From Sanderia malayensis (Eukaryota; Cnidaria; Scyphozoa; Semaeostomeae; Pelagiidae), in NCBI GenBank assembly GCA_013076295.1, contig RQOL01000374.1, positions 4,020,743 to 4,084,742 on the forward strand: a DNA stretch of 64,000 nucleotides. Reading direction: 5' to 3'. The notes under the pieces were generated by a model. The model was not told the DNA's origin. It saw nothing but the letters and a program-made list of their open reading frames with translations, and searched no databases. This document shows positions 42,255-53,327 of this stretch, piece by piece; position 1 is the first letter of the stretch, and every line of letters begins with the position of its first letter. A program made the translations under genes and the position numbers.

Positions 42255-43898
42255 TGTTGTGTGGGTCGGTGTAACTATAATTGTTTTCTTGTATTTGACA
42301 CGTATTTGTTTACAGTATTGTTAAGTATGAGCATGGTTGGCTGGTGCACCCGCTTGAAAGTGTGAAGGCGCGTGCCAATCCACACTAGGGTCCCAGGTGC
42401 ACAAGAATGAAGCACCATGTCACCACGCTTGTTTTGATTATTATTATGAACATAAATAGAGTAAAATGAGAAGAAGATTCAGAAAAAAAAGCAGAAAACA
42501 GTCTGAAGACCAGTGGTACAGTGGCGGCCTTCGGGTCAGCTGTACCGCACCGCAAAACGTTCGTTGTTTTCATTGTGTGAAACCTTAGCGTTATTAGCAC
42601 CATCACAAGCGAGACATCGCCTACCGAACTTCTCACTACCGTCCCCAGCTCTGGGATGAAATTTCAACGAAAACACCCCACGAGAAATTGGTGGCCAGTT
42701 TGGGTCTTCGACGAAACGATCAGACGAGCAGTGGTTCTTCGACGAAAAATTCAGACGAACAGTGTGGGTCTTCGACGAAACGATGACAGAAAAAGCGGTT
42801 TTTGACAAAACGATTAGAAGGAAACGAACGAAAAAGCAACCTCAAAGATGAAGAAGCATAACAAGTAACGTGTAAAAATTGGTTTATGGGTGAGTTGTTG
42901 GTCTGATCTTCGATAGCAGCATTGATGACCACAGATTCAAATCTAGCGGAGTGCAACCACGAGTGTAATAAGCACTTGCTATTGAAGAACAGTATCCTCG
43001 ATTTCACTTGTAATCACCACAGAACAGAACAACGACAATTAAAAGAATGGTTCCTCATGACTACAACCAAAGGCCATAAATATGAAGAAGACTCGAAAGA
43101 TTTACAAACTTAGCAACAACGACATGGTATGAGAATCTCAACTTAATTATATTTGAAGATGTATTTTAATGGGCTGATGATTTGGTTTGGACTGGTTCGG
43201 ATTATTATATTTGTTGATTAGGTGATGGGAAATTCCACCTCAATGATATATTGTATTTTTATTAAATAAATTTAATGCCCTTCAGATGTGTTAGAAAATT
43301 TGAGAAAAGTTGAGTAAACATTATTAAGTCCGCGAGAGAAATTTTGTCAATTTTAATTGGTCATATTTGTAATTAAATAATTATATAGGTTAGTTATTCT
43401 TGTCAACCTCAGAGATTAGACTTTCAATGAGGACATTGAATTTGGTAACGGAGCTATGTTGTGTGGGTCGTTGTAACCTTAATTGTTTTCTTGTATTTGA
43501 CATGTATTTGTTTACAGTATTGTTAAGTATGAGCGTGGTTGCCTGGTGCACCCGCTTGAAAGTGTGAAGGCGCGTGCCAATCCACACTAGGGTCCCAGGT
43601 GCACAAGAATGGAGCACCATGTCACCACGCTTGTTTTGATTATTATTGTGAACTTAAATAGAGTAGAGAAGTAAGATCCAGGGCAGTTTAAAATTTAAAG
43701 TGAGAGAGTAAGCAGTCTGAAGACAAGTGGTACAGTGGCGGCCTTCGGGTCAGCCGTACCGCACCGCAAAACGTCCGTTGTTTTTATTGTGTGAAACCTT
43801 AGCGTTATTAGCACCATCGCAAGCGAGACATCGCCTACCGAACTTCTGACTACCGTCCCCAGCTCTGGGGTGGAATTTAACGAAAACACCCCACGACA
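42255..43898 (+). mobile_element. Small non-coding LTR element (TRIM-like) nested in the TIR transposon
   Basis: Direct repeats of about 431 and 442 bp (42255-42685 and 43457-43898) begin TGTTGTGTGGG and end near CCCCACGACA (GA at the end of the first). They are flanked by the 4-bp repeat TATT (42251-42254 and 43899-43902). Right after the first repeat TGGTGGCCAGTTTGGG (42689) could serve as primer-binding site. The 770-bp interior has short repeats of GGGTCTTCGACGAAACGAT but no gag or pol. I see no clear polypurine tract. It would need proteins from another element. Confidence 0.5.
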
Positions 43899-44094
43899 TA
43901 TTGTTGAGGGCAACTAATTTTGTTGAGGACAAGTAATTTTTGAGGACAAATAATTCTTTAGACGACAAGTTATTTTTGCGGCTACGCAAAAATAACCGTT
44001 GCAGCTGTGGCTGCGCAACGGTTTCCCGCCATTCTTTTCCCGCCAATACAGTCCAGCTGCTTGCCTGCCTGCCACGTAAAAATTGTCCGGAAAT

Positions 44095-44438
44095 ATGTAC
44101 TGTAGCAATTGTGGAAATAGCTGTATTGAGACCTGGCAGTCTTGCTCAAATTGTGGAGAGAAACTTACTGAAGCAACTTCAGCAGCTTCTAATTTATCAG
44201 CAAACACTTTGCCAGCATACTGGAGCAGGCCAAGAAGCGTGAGTGCGCATGGTGCAGTGTCAGCATCAGCACCTGGGACATCAGGATTTGAAACAATTGA
44301 GGCGGCACAGCGAGAAATCTGAGTTTTGACCAGCTTATGAAAGAGAGAAGAGGTTTGCAAAGCAAACGGGGCAAAGGCACAAAAGAAGGACTGAAAGGTC
44401 ACCACGGCGGAAAGACAAAGAAAGCTAAAAAAGTCAAG
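44095..44438 (+). CDS. Zinc-ribbon N-terminal exon of a TIR-transposon gene
   Basis: ATG at 44095 opens MYCSNCGNSCIETWQSCSNC, then GEKL: two CxxC pairs making a small zinc ribbon, followed by a Ser/Ala-rich linker and FETIEAAQREI. The frame stops at 44320. Basic text continues in another frame (LMKERRGLQSKRGKGTKEGL, KTKKAKKVK) to a good AAG|GTAAGTAAG donor at 44439, so one indel is likely. The rest of the gene is not found before the right TIR. It is probably the DNA-binding start of the lost transposase. I do not recognise the family. Confidence 0.5.
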
Positions 44439-44905
44439 GTAAGTAAGATCTGCGATTCAGTCGCCTCCGGGCTCTAAAATAAGTTTTTTCAGGGTCAATT
44501 TCATGTAGTAAAAGTGCTACATCTCTTCTAGGTGCTTGAATTTGGTGCCGGGATCGCAGTGTGTGCCAAATACTTTCTTGTTCTTTCTCTCGGTTTCCAT
44601 CGTCGGCCATTTTCCAATTCTGTCAGGTTTTAATTTCAAACAGGAAAGCATTGCGCAACAGCACCACGGCTCCTCCAAGTTGTTTTCAAAAATAACTTAT
44701 CTTCAAAATGTAACTTGTCCTCAAACAATAATAACTTGTCCTCAAAAAATAACTTGTCCCCCAAAATAAATTGTCCCCAAAAAATAACTTGTCTTCAAAA
44801 AATAGCTTGCCCCAAAAAATAGCTTGTCCCCAAAAAGAACTTGTCCTCAACAAATAACTTATCCCCGAAAAACAAGTAAAGTTTGTCTGGCAGTTGTGGC
44901 TTCCG

Positions 44906-46829
44906 TAAATAAAGGAATCATAAAAAGAGACTCAGAAAACATATACGTAATGAAAAGTAGCTTGTTGAATCCAATGCAGTTGTTAAGAAATCAACAAATT
45001 TGTTTACAGATTAAATTGGTTAAAAGTGGCCCCATAAAAGTTTGTTCATATATTCACGCAGAAAACAAAATTGATGTTTTTATCTGTGGTAAAGAGTAAC
45101 TCGTTGTACATGGGCTACATTTATAAATCATTTAAGAAGGAAAACATCATTTCGTAATTGAAAGAAGTTTTTGAAAGAGAGGTGCCTGTTATTTGAAAAT
45201 CCATTAGAATGGGCCTCTTTTTATGAGGGAAACAAATAATAAAAGAGCTGAATAGAATAGTCGGAAGGAAAAACGGCAATAAATTAATTGATGTCTTACC
45301 GAGCCTTGTGTCTTTCAAAACTATGGGAAGAGTGGTTAAGAAGGTAGGAGGAAGAAATTGCACGTGAAATTGAATTACATCATTACATCATGGCAATGGC
45401 ATGCCAAGTATAGTTTGATGAGGACGAAAGGCATGGTGAGAGTCCAACTGCATCTTCTAAAATCATTTCCATCTGAAGAGTATGTATAAAGTATTTTAAC
45501 TCACTGCTCAAAATGTGTTAACTCCAGTTTCATTTTCTGAGTTTAGATTGCAAAAATGGCATAAAAAGGAATCATACTGGGAATAAATGGTCACGTCTAC
45601 CATCATTACTGTGCCAACATTATATTCATGAATGTCAATACCATGTAGAGGGTACGTTTATCAGTGAAGGTTTTCCAATTAAATCATGCAGACATTTCTA
45701 CCTTTTAAAACATTATGAAAAAATAAAGAATATGATTGCAACATATAGAAATGTGGGAACATATAATTAGATAAGAGTCCATCTATTTCATCGTTAAAAT
45801 GTATTCATATTTCAATACCAATGAACAGAATGATGGATGATTACAAATGAGGTTTTAGGAAACAAAAACAACAATAAATAGGACCAGGCTAGTCCCAGTC
45901 CTTATGTAAATGTCTAGCAGTTCTCTAATAATCTTGACCTTTAAGAACATACAACATAGGAACATTTTTGGAACTTATAATTGGAACAATAAACAATAAT
46001 TAAAAAATTATGACTTTGACCATCCATGATAGAATGAATTATTTAAAATTTGTGAATGCTTTGCTGCCAAAAATGGGATATTTGAGTTAGTTTTGTTAAT
46101 TTTAGGAAAGTTGATTGTATCATGCATGGTCAAAAGCAGGGCATGTGTAAATTAGTTAAGAAAATATTCATTAACTAATTTACACATGTCCTGCATTATT
46201 TTTGCAGCTCTTTGGGTGGGCATGGCCATCATCAATGTTCGTGAAAAGTCTTTGGTGGCCTTCCCAACCTTTTTTCTATTATGTCCTTCCTTTGGCCTCA
46301 TTTTGTGACCTGTGAATACACAATTATGTTACAGGTTGTTTTTGTTTTGGTGAAAAGATATTATGCAATATTGTCAATTGAACAACTGAGCTTCAAATAC
46401 AGAAGGTATACTTACATTATTTCTTTTGCCAGGAGTCTCCTCCCTTCCTTGTCGTTCAAGGAAAATGTTTTGTTCCTGCCCAATTCGAAGAATTGGGCAG
46501 CACATTCCCTTTTCAGGTTGAAAATGTTTTTATATTTTATTTCCCAGGGTACAAAAGGAAACAATGAAAGAGAATATGAACTAAATATTTTGAATTGTGC
46601 ATAAAACTGATGAGATATGAATTAATATATTTGCTGTAATTACTTTTGTTTTATCACCCAGTTTGATAATGATTGTTTTTTTCTGGATCTGGCTTCTTCG
46701 TGCAACTGGTAGCCATTGCGAACCTTTAAGCAGACAAATAATTATTGCTTTTCTTTAAAAGGTATAAGTTGTACGTGAAAAACGAAACATTTTTGCATGA
46801 AGCGGTACTGATAGAAAATAATATAATAT
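44906..46829. other. Unassigned, with palindromes and weak exon-like frames
   Basis: No recognised gene. A minus-strand frame with a good GTAAGTATAC donor (FNLKRECAAQFFELGRN, 46530-46418) and another after TTCACAG (46308 down) do not join in frame. A 24-bp inverted repeat with one mismatch lies at 46136-46159 and 46171-46194. A perfect 11-bp hairpin (CTGCCCAATTC, GAA loop) lies at 46476-46500. Confidence 0.5.
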
Positions 46830-48715
46830 GATACAAAATCAAAGGGCAACTGCTAAACTGCAAATGCTGGAAAGAGAATAACATTATTGTGATTTACATG
46901 GCAAATAGTAGGTTATACATATGCTTTGTGAACATAATAGTAACGGAGAATGCCATTATGCAAGATCTACCACCAGCACCAAAAGAGACTATATGTGGGC
47001 TACATTGATTTAAAAGCCGCATTTGACTGGGTCCCCAGAAAACAAATGTTTGATAGCATCAAGCTCAGAAACATCACCAAAGATGAACATATTTTTGAAA
47101 ATCTCAGGCTATTAGAAATTCTGTAGATGGAAACCTATAACTTCATTGATGGGGATGACAAAAACAAGGCTTTCCGCACAACAAGTGGTGTTCGCCAGGG
47201 TGGCGTTGAAAGCCCGTCCCTCTTCAATTTATACCTGGATTTCATTGTGCGCATTTTTGTTGAGCAATGCACGGACCACAATCTTGGCATCAAGATCCAG
47301 TACAGCATCCACAGCAGCGCATCTGACAGAGCGCAACGGCAGGTTGCCCCACTAAACGGTCTGCTTCATTTGCTGTGGCTGGGTTATGCTGATGATTTGG
47401 CCATCCTTGTCGACTCCAAAGAAGATCTCCAAAAGGCCCTTGAACTGCTATACAAAATTTTTGAGAAGTTTGGTCTACAGATGAGCCTGATAAAGACAGA
47501 GACGATGATAATGAGTGACGGGTTTGATGAAAACAAAGACAGCTATCCCACGACTATCTGCTCACTTGACGGACAAAAGCTGAAAAATGTCAAATGCTTT
47601 AAATACCTGGGACAAAAATTTGTCTACAATGAAGCTTGCACCTCCAGCCAGGAACTTATGACCAGAAAAATGTCTGCAATTTCCTCATACCACAAGGAGG
47701 ATAAGTTTTATAAAAATCACGCCATTCAAATAAAGGCCCGGAGGAAGATTTTTGATAGCTTATTCCGCTCAAAGCTCACTTATGCGTCCCAGACTTGGTC
47801 AACAACAAAGGCAGCCACTGGCAAGATTGCAGCAGCCTACATCGCCAGCTTGAGAAACCTTGTCAAGGGCGGCTTGGCAAGGAAACTCACCAAACTCCAG
47901 CAGGAGCTTCGAGATGAACACGAGGACCAATCCTTGGATATGGCCTATAAGTTGACCAACTCTGATATCTTCAAGATCACAGGTGCCAAACCATTGCAAC
48001 AATTTATAGAAGAGCAGCAACTCAACTAGTATGCCCACATCATCCGCCAGCCAAATAACAACTACACTAAGCAGCTCACCTTTGCACTTCCACCTAAAAC
48101 TGGAGGAAGAAGAGGGCAGCCGCTGTGCACTCTAAAAAGGGTCATTTTAAACAACTACGAAAAATCAGAAGCCGACATCAACAGGGCCTGCTTTCTAAAG
48201 AATCAGACCCAGTTACTTCAGTTCAAAAAATATCATGAACACAACTAAAAACTTGGAAACTGCTAGACCTAGTAGGTCTACACGTGAATGACTATGAAGC
48301 ATAGTCGACGAAACAATTATTATTATTATATAAATAACATTGAAATGAAAGTACATACCGAACAAATCTGAACAAAATATAAATGAACACAGGCAACTGG
48401 CAAACTGCAAATACTGGAAAATAAAGAATATAATTGTGATTTAAATGGTAAGTAGTAAGTTATACAAATGGTTGGTGATCGTAAAAGTAACCGAGAATCT
48501 CATTATCTAAGTAATATTGAGCGAAAAGTACATACCCAAAATCTCAACAAAATAGCAATCAAAGGGCAACTGCCAAACTGAAAATACTGGAAAAAGAATA
48601 ATATTATTATGCTTTAAATGGTAAGTTGATATGGTTAGTGAACATAAAAGTAAAGGAGATTTTCATTATCTAAGTAACATTGAAAGAAAAGTACACACCA
48701 AAATCGTTTTTTTCT
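46830..48715 (+). repeat. Tandem array of about 175-bp units, split by a LINE
   Basis: Units share GGGCAACTGCCAAACTG, TACTGGAAA, AGAATATAATTGTGATTTAA, GGAGAATCTCATTATCTAAG and ATTGAAAGAAAAGTACATACC. One partial unit is at 46830-46961, and two more are at 48336-48520 and 48521-48715. The LINE occupies the gap between CATTATGCAAG and AATAACATTG, so the array predates it. Confidence 0.5.
46962..48335 (+). pseudogene. LINE reverse transcriptase C-terminal half with 3' end
   Basis: The frame reads LYVGYIDLKAAFDWVPRKQ, then a TAG at 47124-47126, then a 300-codon open frame: TTSGVRQGGVESPSLFNLYL, LGYADDLAILVDS (catalytic Y-A-D-D), QMSLIKTETMIM, CFKYLGQKF and SLFRSKLTYASQTW. It stops at 48029 (TAG). 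Related text runs on to HNN near 48248. The 3' end has hairpins (TAGACC..GGTCTA, GACTATG AAG CATAGTC) and an (ATT)n tail. Motifs fit an RTE- or Jockey-like non-LTR element; the clade is uncertain. The 5' half is missing, as is usual for LINE insertions. Confidence 0.5.
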
Positions 48716-49440
48716 GGGGAAGAAAGGTTCAACGTAAGTAATTGGAAATCTAAACAAAGATTGGGAACGTAATATCATCAGTGATTAAATACATGAAAAT
48801 AGTTATGCATGTAATAGAAACTTCCGGGATTAGTTGTAATTCTTTTTTATTAATATTTAGAAATATAAAATATCAGTAATGAGTTTAAAATAATTACCTG
48901 TTTACTGTTGCCGACATTTGAGAAATGAATGACGAATGGAAAATATTTTTGGCCCGTTCCGCTGTCAAAGTAATTTTGAATAATAATACCATAGCAACAG
49001 AATCCAAATGGCCTGATAGGATAAAATATAACATCGAGGCCTCCTGGAAGTGTCACAGAATGCGTATATGTTTGGGTGGAAACACCCTGTTAGTGGCCTG
49101 ATAATCCACAATTTAATTATGAAAAATGATTGATTGCAGAAGAATAAGACTTGAAGATAAAGAAATATAATGTTGCATGCATTACTCGTTACAATTATGT
49201 TTAAAAATATATATTTATTTCATTATTCCTCATAGATTGATGACAGTGCTCAATGCATTCGCAGAGTGTTTATAGTAAATTAAAATTATTAATATTATTA
49301 TTAAAATAATTTATTATTAAATAAATAAATACTAAGTAAATTATTTATTGTTTAAAGATATATCATTTTATTTGAATAAAAGTAGTAGTCTTCTCCTTTT
49401 AACATGTCTGTGTTATTTCTATTACAATCCTTACAAATAT
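48716..49440. other. Unassigned AT-rich spacer
   Basis: Nothing coding or repeated recognised on either strand. The last 200 bases are (ATT)/(AAT)-rich. Confidence 0.5.
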
Positions 49441-50420
49441 ATTACGTACAATCATTCGCTGACCCTCATGCATCTTTCAACCCCACTCACAATGGGTTAG
49501 CTCACTGCACTCGCCTGTCTATCTATTTTCATGAAACATTGACTGATAGGGCGCACTTCGTGCCCTGTATTCACTTACGCTCATTCCCATACATATATAC
49601 ATACTATACAAACATACTATACCTACTATAAAGACATACAATACAAAAATACTATACATACTATACCTACTATACAAACATACTATACCTACTCTAAAAA
49701 TATACTATACATACTATACCTACTATACAAACATACAAACACTTGTCGAAAGTTTAAATGAGAACAATCGTGCAAATCGCGCCTGAAAATCGCGTCTTAA
49801 AAACAAAACAAAGCTATCACCTGTGTTTTCTATTGTCTTCTGCAACTCTCCAGAAGTCTTTGAAACAAATAGCAGCTCTATACAAAGATAATTCAGCTGG
49901 TAAAACACTTTGAAAAGCGCCCTTTGTGTGAAAAACAAAAACACGTGTCTTCTCCAAAAGTACCTGCTGCAAGCCGAGGACGAAAAATGAAAAACGACAG
50001 AAAACGCACATGGGTCACGCAAAAAGAGCCAATGAAATTGCAGCAAAAGGCGAAACGCATCATGTGAACAGCGAATGCTTTGTTCGAAAATGGAGTTCGC
50101 AATGCAGTTTGGAAGTTTTGCCAGGGTAAATCGTTGTTTTTTCGTGATAGCCAATTAGGCGAAAAAAAAACAAAGCATTTCCCAACCTTTTAGTGGAAAC
50201 TGTAATCTCTCATATAGATAACTTTATGGTTCAGCCGGCAAGAAACAGCTCACTCATAAATAGGGCAGATTGAGTGCCTGAAAAAAAGCCTTTACGGGTA
50301 CCTTGTTTGCCGTTTCGGCCTATTGTTTACGGGTGTTTGACCTATTGTTTCGGGTCGAATCTATTGTTTTTGGCAAGGAAAGTGCGTCATCACGTGACTC
50401 TGCAGAATAGTAATAATAGA
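49441..50420 (-). mobile_element. Helitron-like element (copy 8), third of a head-to-tail trio
   Basis: The minus-strand 5' end TCTATTATTACTATTCTGC is at 50420, immediately after the CTAG of copy 9. The CACGTGATGACGC block, body and TTTGCACGATTGTTCTCATT follow, then the GTATAG minisatellite (49740-49590) and one core unit with GCACGAAGTGCGCCC. The 3' terminus is lost at about 49441: no CTAG hairpin is present. Confidence 0.5.
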
Positions 50421-51207
50421 CTAGCCGGGGGCGCTCACGTTCGCTCGCTTCCCGGAGGGCGGCAAGTGAAAAAAACTTAATGTGGTTGGCGCACTCCGTG
50501 CGCTGCATTCGCCTACACTCATGCCCCTTTCAGCCGCACGTACCATGGGTTAGCTCGCTTGTGGTTGGCGCATTTCGTGTGCTGCATTCGCTTACGCTCA
50601 TGCCCCTGTCAACCTCACGTACAATGGGTTAGCTCGCTGTGCTCGCCTGTCTATCCATTATCAAAAAGGATTGAGTGATAGGGCGCACTTCGTGCGCTGC
50701 ATTTGCTTACGCTCATGCCTCTGCCTACTCCTTTTACAACAGCTTGGCTCGCCTGATAATCCCTTATCATTATTTGTTGATTAAAACTTTGGGCTTGTGT
50801 ACATTAGGCCTAAGCATCGCAACTGTTTTCGTGAAATCGCAAAAGAGGCAATCAACTTACGAATACGTGGTTCAAAATCGGAGTCCGCAACGCGAGTTTG
50901 GAATTTTCGCCACCGTAGACTGTAGTTTTCTCGTCATAGCACAATTAGCAGAATAATTAATGGAATAATTCAAAAGAACTTCAAAAAAGGAAACCAAAAA
51001 TAGATAACCTTGGTCTAATTAATAATTGGCACTTTCCATTTGAAATTTAGCACAATAAATGTACAAACAAAAAAGCCTTTTTGATTACACGGTTCGCCGT
51101 TTCAGCCCATAGTTTTGAGGCATTCGACCTATTGTTTCGGGTTGAATCTATTGTTTTTGGCAAGAAAGTGCGTCATCACGTTACCTCCGCAGAATATATA
51201 TATTAGA
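50421..51207 (-). mobile_element. Helitron-like element (copy 9), second of the trio, short form
   Basis: The 5' end TCTAATATATATATTCTGC is at 51207. The 3' end CGCCCCCGGCTAG is at 50421, with CCGGG/CCCGG pairing upstream of CTAG. It is only 787 bp long: 5' block, a short body, then three core units. It has no GTATAG minisatellite and lacks the middle section found in copies 7 and 10. Both ends are directly abutted by family members. Confidence 0.5.
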
Positions 51208-53327
51208 TAGCCGGGGGTGCTCGCGTACACTTGCTTCCCGGAGCCTGTCAAGTAAAAAAAGTTTAATGTGGTTGCCGTGCTTCGCGTGCTGCATTCGCTC
51301 CCGCTCATGCCCATACATACATACATACATACATACATACATCATACATACATACATACATACATACATAATACATACATACCCTACAATTTATACCCTA
51401 CAATACATACCCTACATACATACCCTACAATACATACCATACAATACATACCCTACAATACCAACCCTACCATACACATCCTACAATACAGACCCTACAA
51501 CACATACCCTACAATACATACCCTACAATGCATTCCCTACAATATATACCCTACATACCCTACAATACATATCCTACAATACATACCCTACAATACATAC
51601 AATACAATACATACCCTACAATACATACCCCACAATACATAACCTACAATACATACCCTACAATATATACCCTACAATACATACCCTACAATACATACCC
51701 TACAATACCTACCCTACAATACTTACCCTACAATACATATCCTACAATACATACCCTACAATACATACAATACAATACATGCCCTACAATACATACCCCA
51801 CAATACATACCCTACAATACATACCCTACAATACATACCCTACAATACATACCCTACAATACATAGCCTACTATACATACCCTACTATACATACCCTACT
51901 ATACATACCTTACTATACATACTACGACGTAACATTTTTAAAGAAAGTAAAGGTGGGAGGTCGAATCTTCCACCCCAGCAAGCGACCGCCCTGCGCCCAC
52001 GCAGCTCCCTGAAAGCCGTTTCTGAAAGTTGATAATTTCAGTGTGAAGTTTAAAAAAAATAGTTACTTTCAAAAACCTAATCCATCCTGGAAAATTTAAA
52101 CTCAATCTGTAATAAAAAATATATCAAACTGTAGCTAAGGAAACAGCGAACACGTTGCATATAGTCTCATCTCTTAAATAAGTAATACTGAATTCTTAGA
52201 GACCATTTAGTGGAAATGGTTTGAATGAAATTTCGGAGCCGTGCAAAAAGCAAAACCTTTGAACATACTTTAGCAAGTAAAAATAGTATTTACCGTGGCA
52301 AATAGTGACCCAGTTGAACTCAAAAAACACCAACATGAAGTAATATGTTGGGGAACAGTTATTGAAAGTGTTTGGCTAAAAAATAATCAATTGTGGCAGG
52401 CTAAAATTGAATTTTTGCAAGTGCAAAAACAACGCGTGTTGCGTGAAAAACTGCTCCTTCCCGAGTGAAAAGCAACTTTGTTGGAAATCGTAAAGAAACA
52501 AAAAAAACAAAAAAAATACACATTATTTTAGTTGTGTTATCCGACAACACTTGTGAAAAATTTAAATGGGGAAAAACGTGCAAATAGGGCCGGAAAAATT
52601 CAAAACTTTGACCATGGCCTAAGCATTGTTAGCATGCCGAAGCAACAATGGCGGCTGCCTACTACAAAACCTACATCTATTTCATTCAAAAAACAAAACA
52701 AAGCTATCACCTGTGTTCTCTATTGTTTTCTGCAACTCTCCAGGGGTCTTTCAAACAATTAACAGTTCTTTACAAACATAATTCAGCTCGTAAAACATTT
52801 TGAAAGGCGTCCATCTCACTTTGTGTGTACAAAACAAAAACACGCGTCTTCTCCAAAAGTACCTGCTGCCAGCCGAGGGCAAATTTGCATGATAACGAAA
52901 AACGTGTCACTGTTCACGTGAAGTTGCGAAAGGGCCAATCAAATTGCAGGAAAAGGCGAAACGGGTCACGTGAAGAGCGAATACTTTGTTCGAAAATGCA
53001 GTCGGGGAAGCTAATTTGTAAGTTTCGCCAGCGTAAACCGTCGTTTTTTTGTGATAGCACAATTAGCAGAATAATTAATGGAATAACTCAAAAATTCTTT
53101 GAAAATAGGCTTCCAAAAATAGATAACTTTTGCCTACTCCAGAAACGGAGCCTTTCCATGCAAGTGCCAACCTTGTACGCCCCCATTCAAAAAAGCCTTG
53201 TTGATTACACGGTTCGCCGTTTTGTCCCATTGTTTTTGGGCGTTCGACCTATTGTTTCGGCTCGAATCTATTGTTTTGGCCAGAGTTTTGCCACCATCAC
53301 GTGACATCGCAGAATAGTAATATTAGA
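51208..53327 (-). mobile_element. Helitron-like element (copy 10), first of the trio, full length
   Basis: The 5' end TCTAATATTACTATTCTGC is at 53327 and the 3' end is CACCCCCGGCTA at 51208, one base short of CTAG. It is 2120 bp, with the same block order as copy 7: 5' block with CACGTGATG, body, GACAAGTGTTGTCGGATAAC, the CAATTGATTATTTTTTAGCC section, the GGTCGCTTGCTGGG site (about 51975-51990), TTCGACCTCCCACCTTTACT, minisatellite and one core unit. It shows the unoccupied form of the site into which the Ty3/gypsy element jumped in copy 7. Confidence 0.5.
51310..51925 (-). repeat. GTATGTATTGTAGG minisatellite of copy 10
   Basis: The reverse complement of the unit type at 27717-28286, ending in the same TATGTATAGTA.. 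and CTACGACGTAAC join. The 248-codon Tyr/Pro/Thr frame across it (51266-52012) is translated repeat, not a gene. Confidence 0.5.

Larger units (their letters stand above)
42121..44905 (+). mobile_element. DNA transposon with terminal inverted repeats and subterminal repeats
   Basis: The left end CGGAAGCCCACAACTGCCAG (42121, running to ACAAACTTTA) is the reverse complement of the right end (44877-44905), with one base missing. TA flanks both sides. Inside each end are several copies of a GGACAAGTTATTTTTTG word (left 42190-42255 and 43905-43980, right, inverted, 44690-44870). The interior has a zinc-ribbon exon and two hairpins (GTTATTTTTGCG at 43968 and AACCGTTGC at 43994). It is split by a small LTR element. 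No DDE transposase block is visible, so the copy is probably internally deleted. The superfamily is undecided. Confidence 0.5.

Noticed and set aside
42325..42420. tRNA-derived SINE head (GCTGGTGCACCCGC with GTGCCAATCC)
   Set aside because: The A- and B-box matches are poor, and the sequence is part of an LTR-like direct repeat with its own target duplication.
45405..45450. Hammerhead-like TTGATGAGGACGAAAGG
   Set aside because: The conserved C before UGAUGA is missing and there is no room for a paired stem II. Flanking stems I and III do not form.
48262..48320. Ribozyme-like GACGAAAC after a GACTATG/CATAGTC hairpin
   Set aside because: The CUGAUGA half is absent. The hairpins are better explained as the structured 3' end of the LINE.
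49590..49740. Telomere-like or subtelomeric repeat
   Set aside because: Units are GTATAG-type, not TTAGGG or TTAGG, and occur inside elements on both strands.
51266..52012. 248-codon plus-strand frame
   Set aside because: Translated minisatellite of Helitron-like copy 10.
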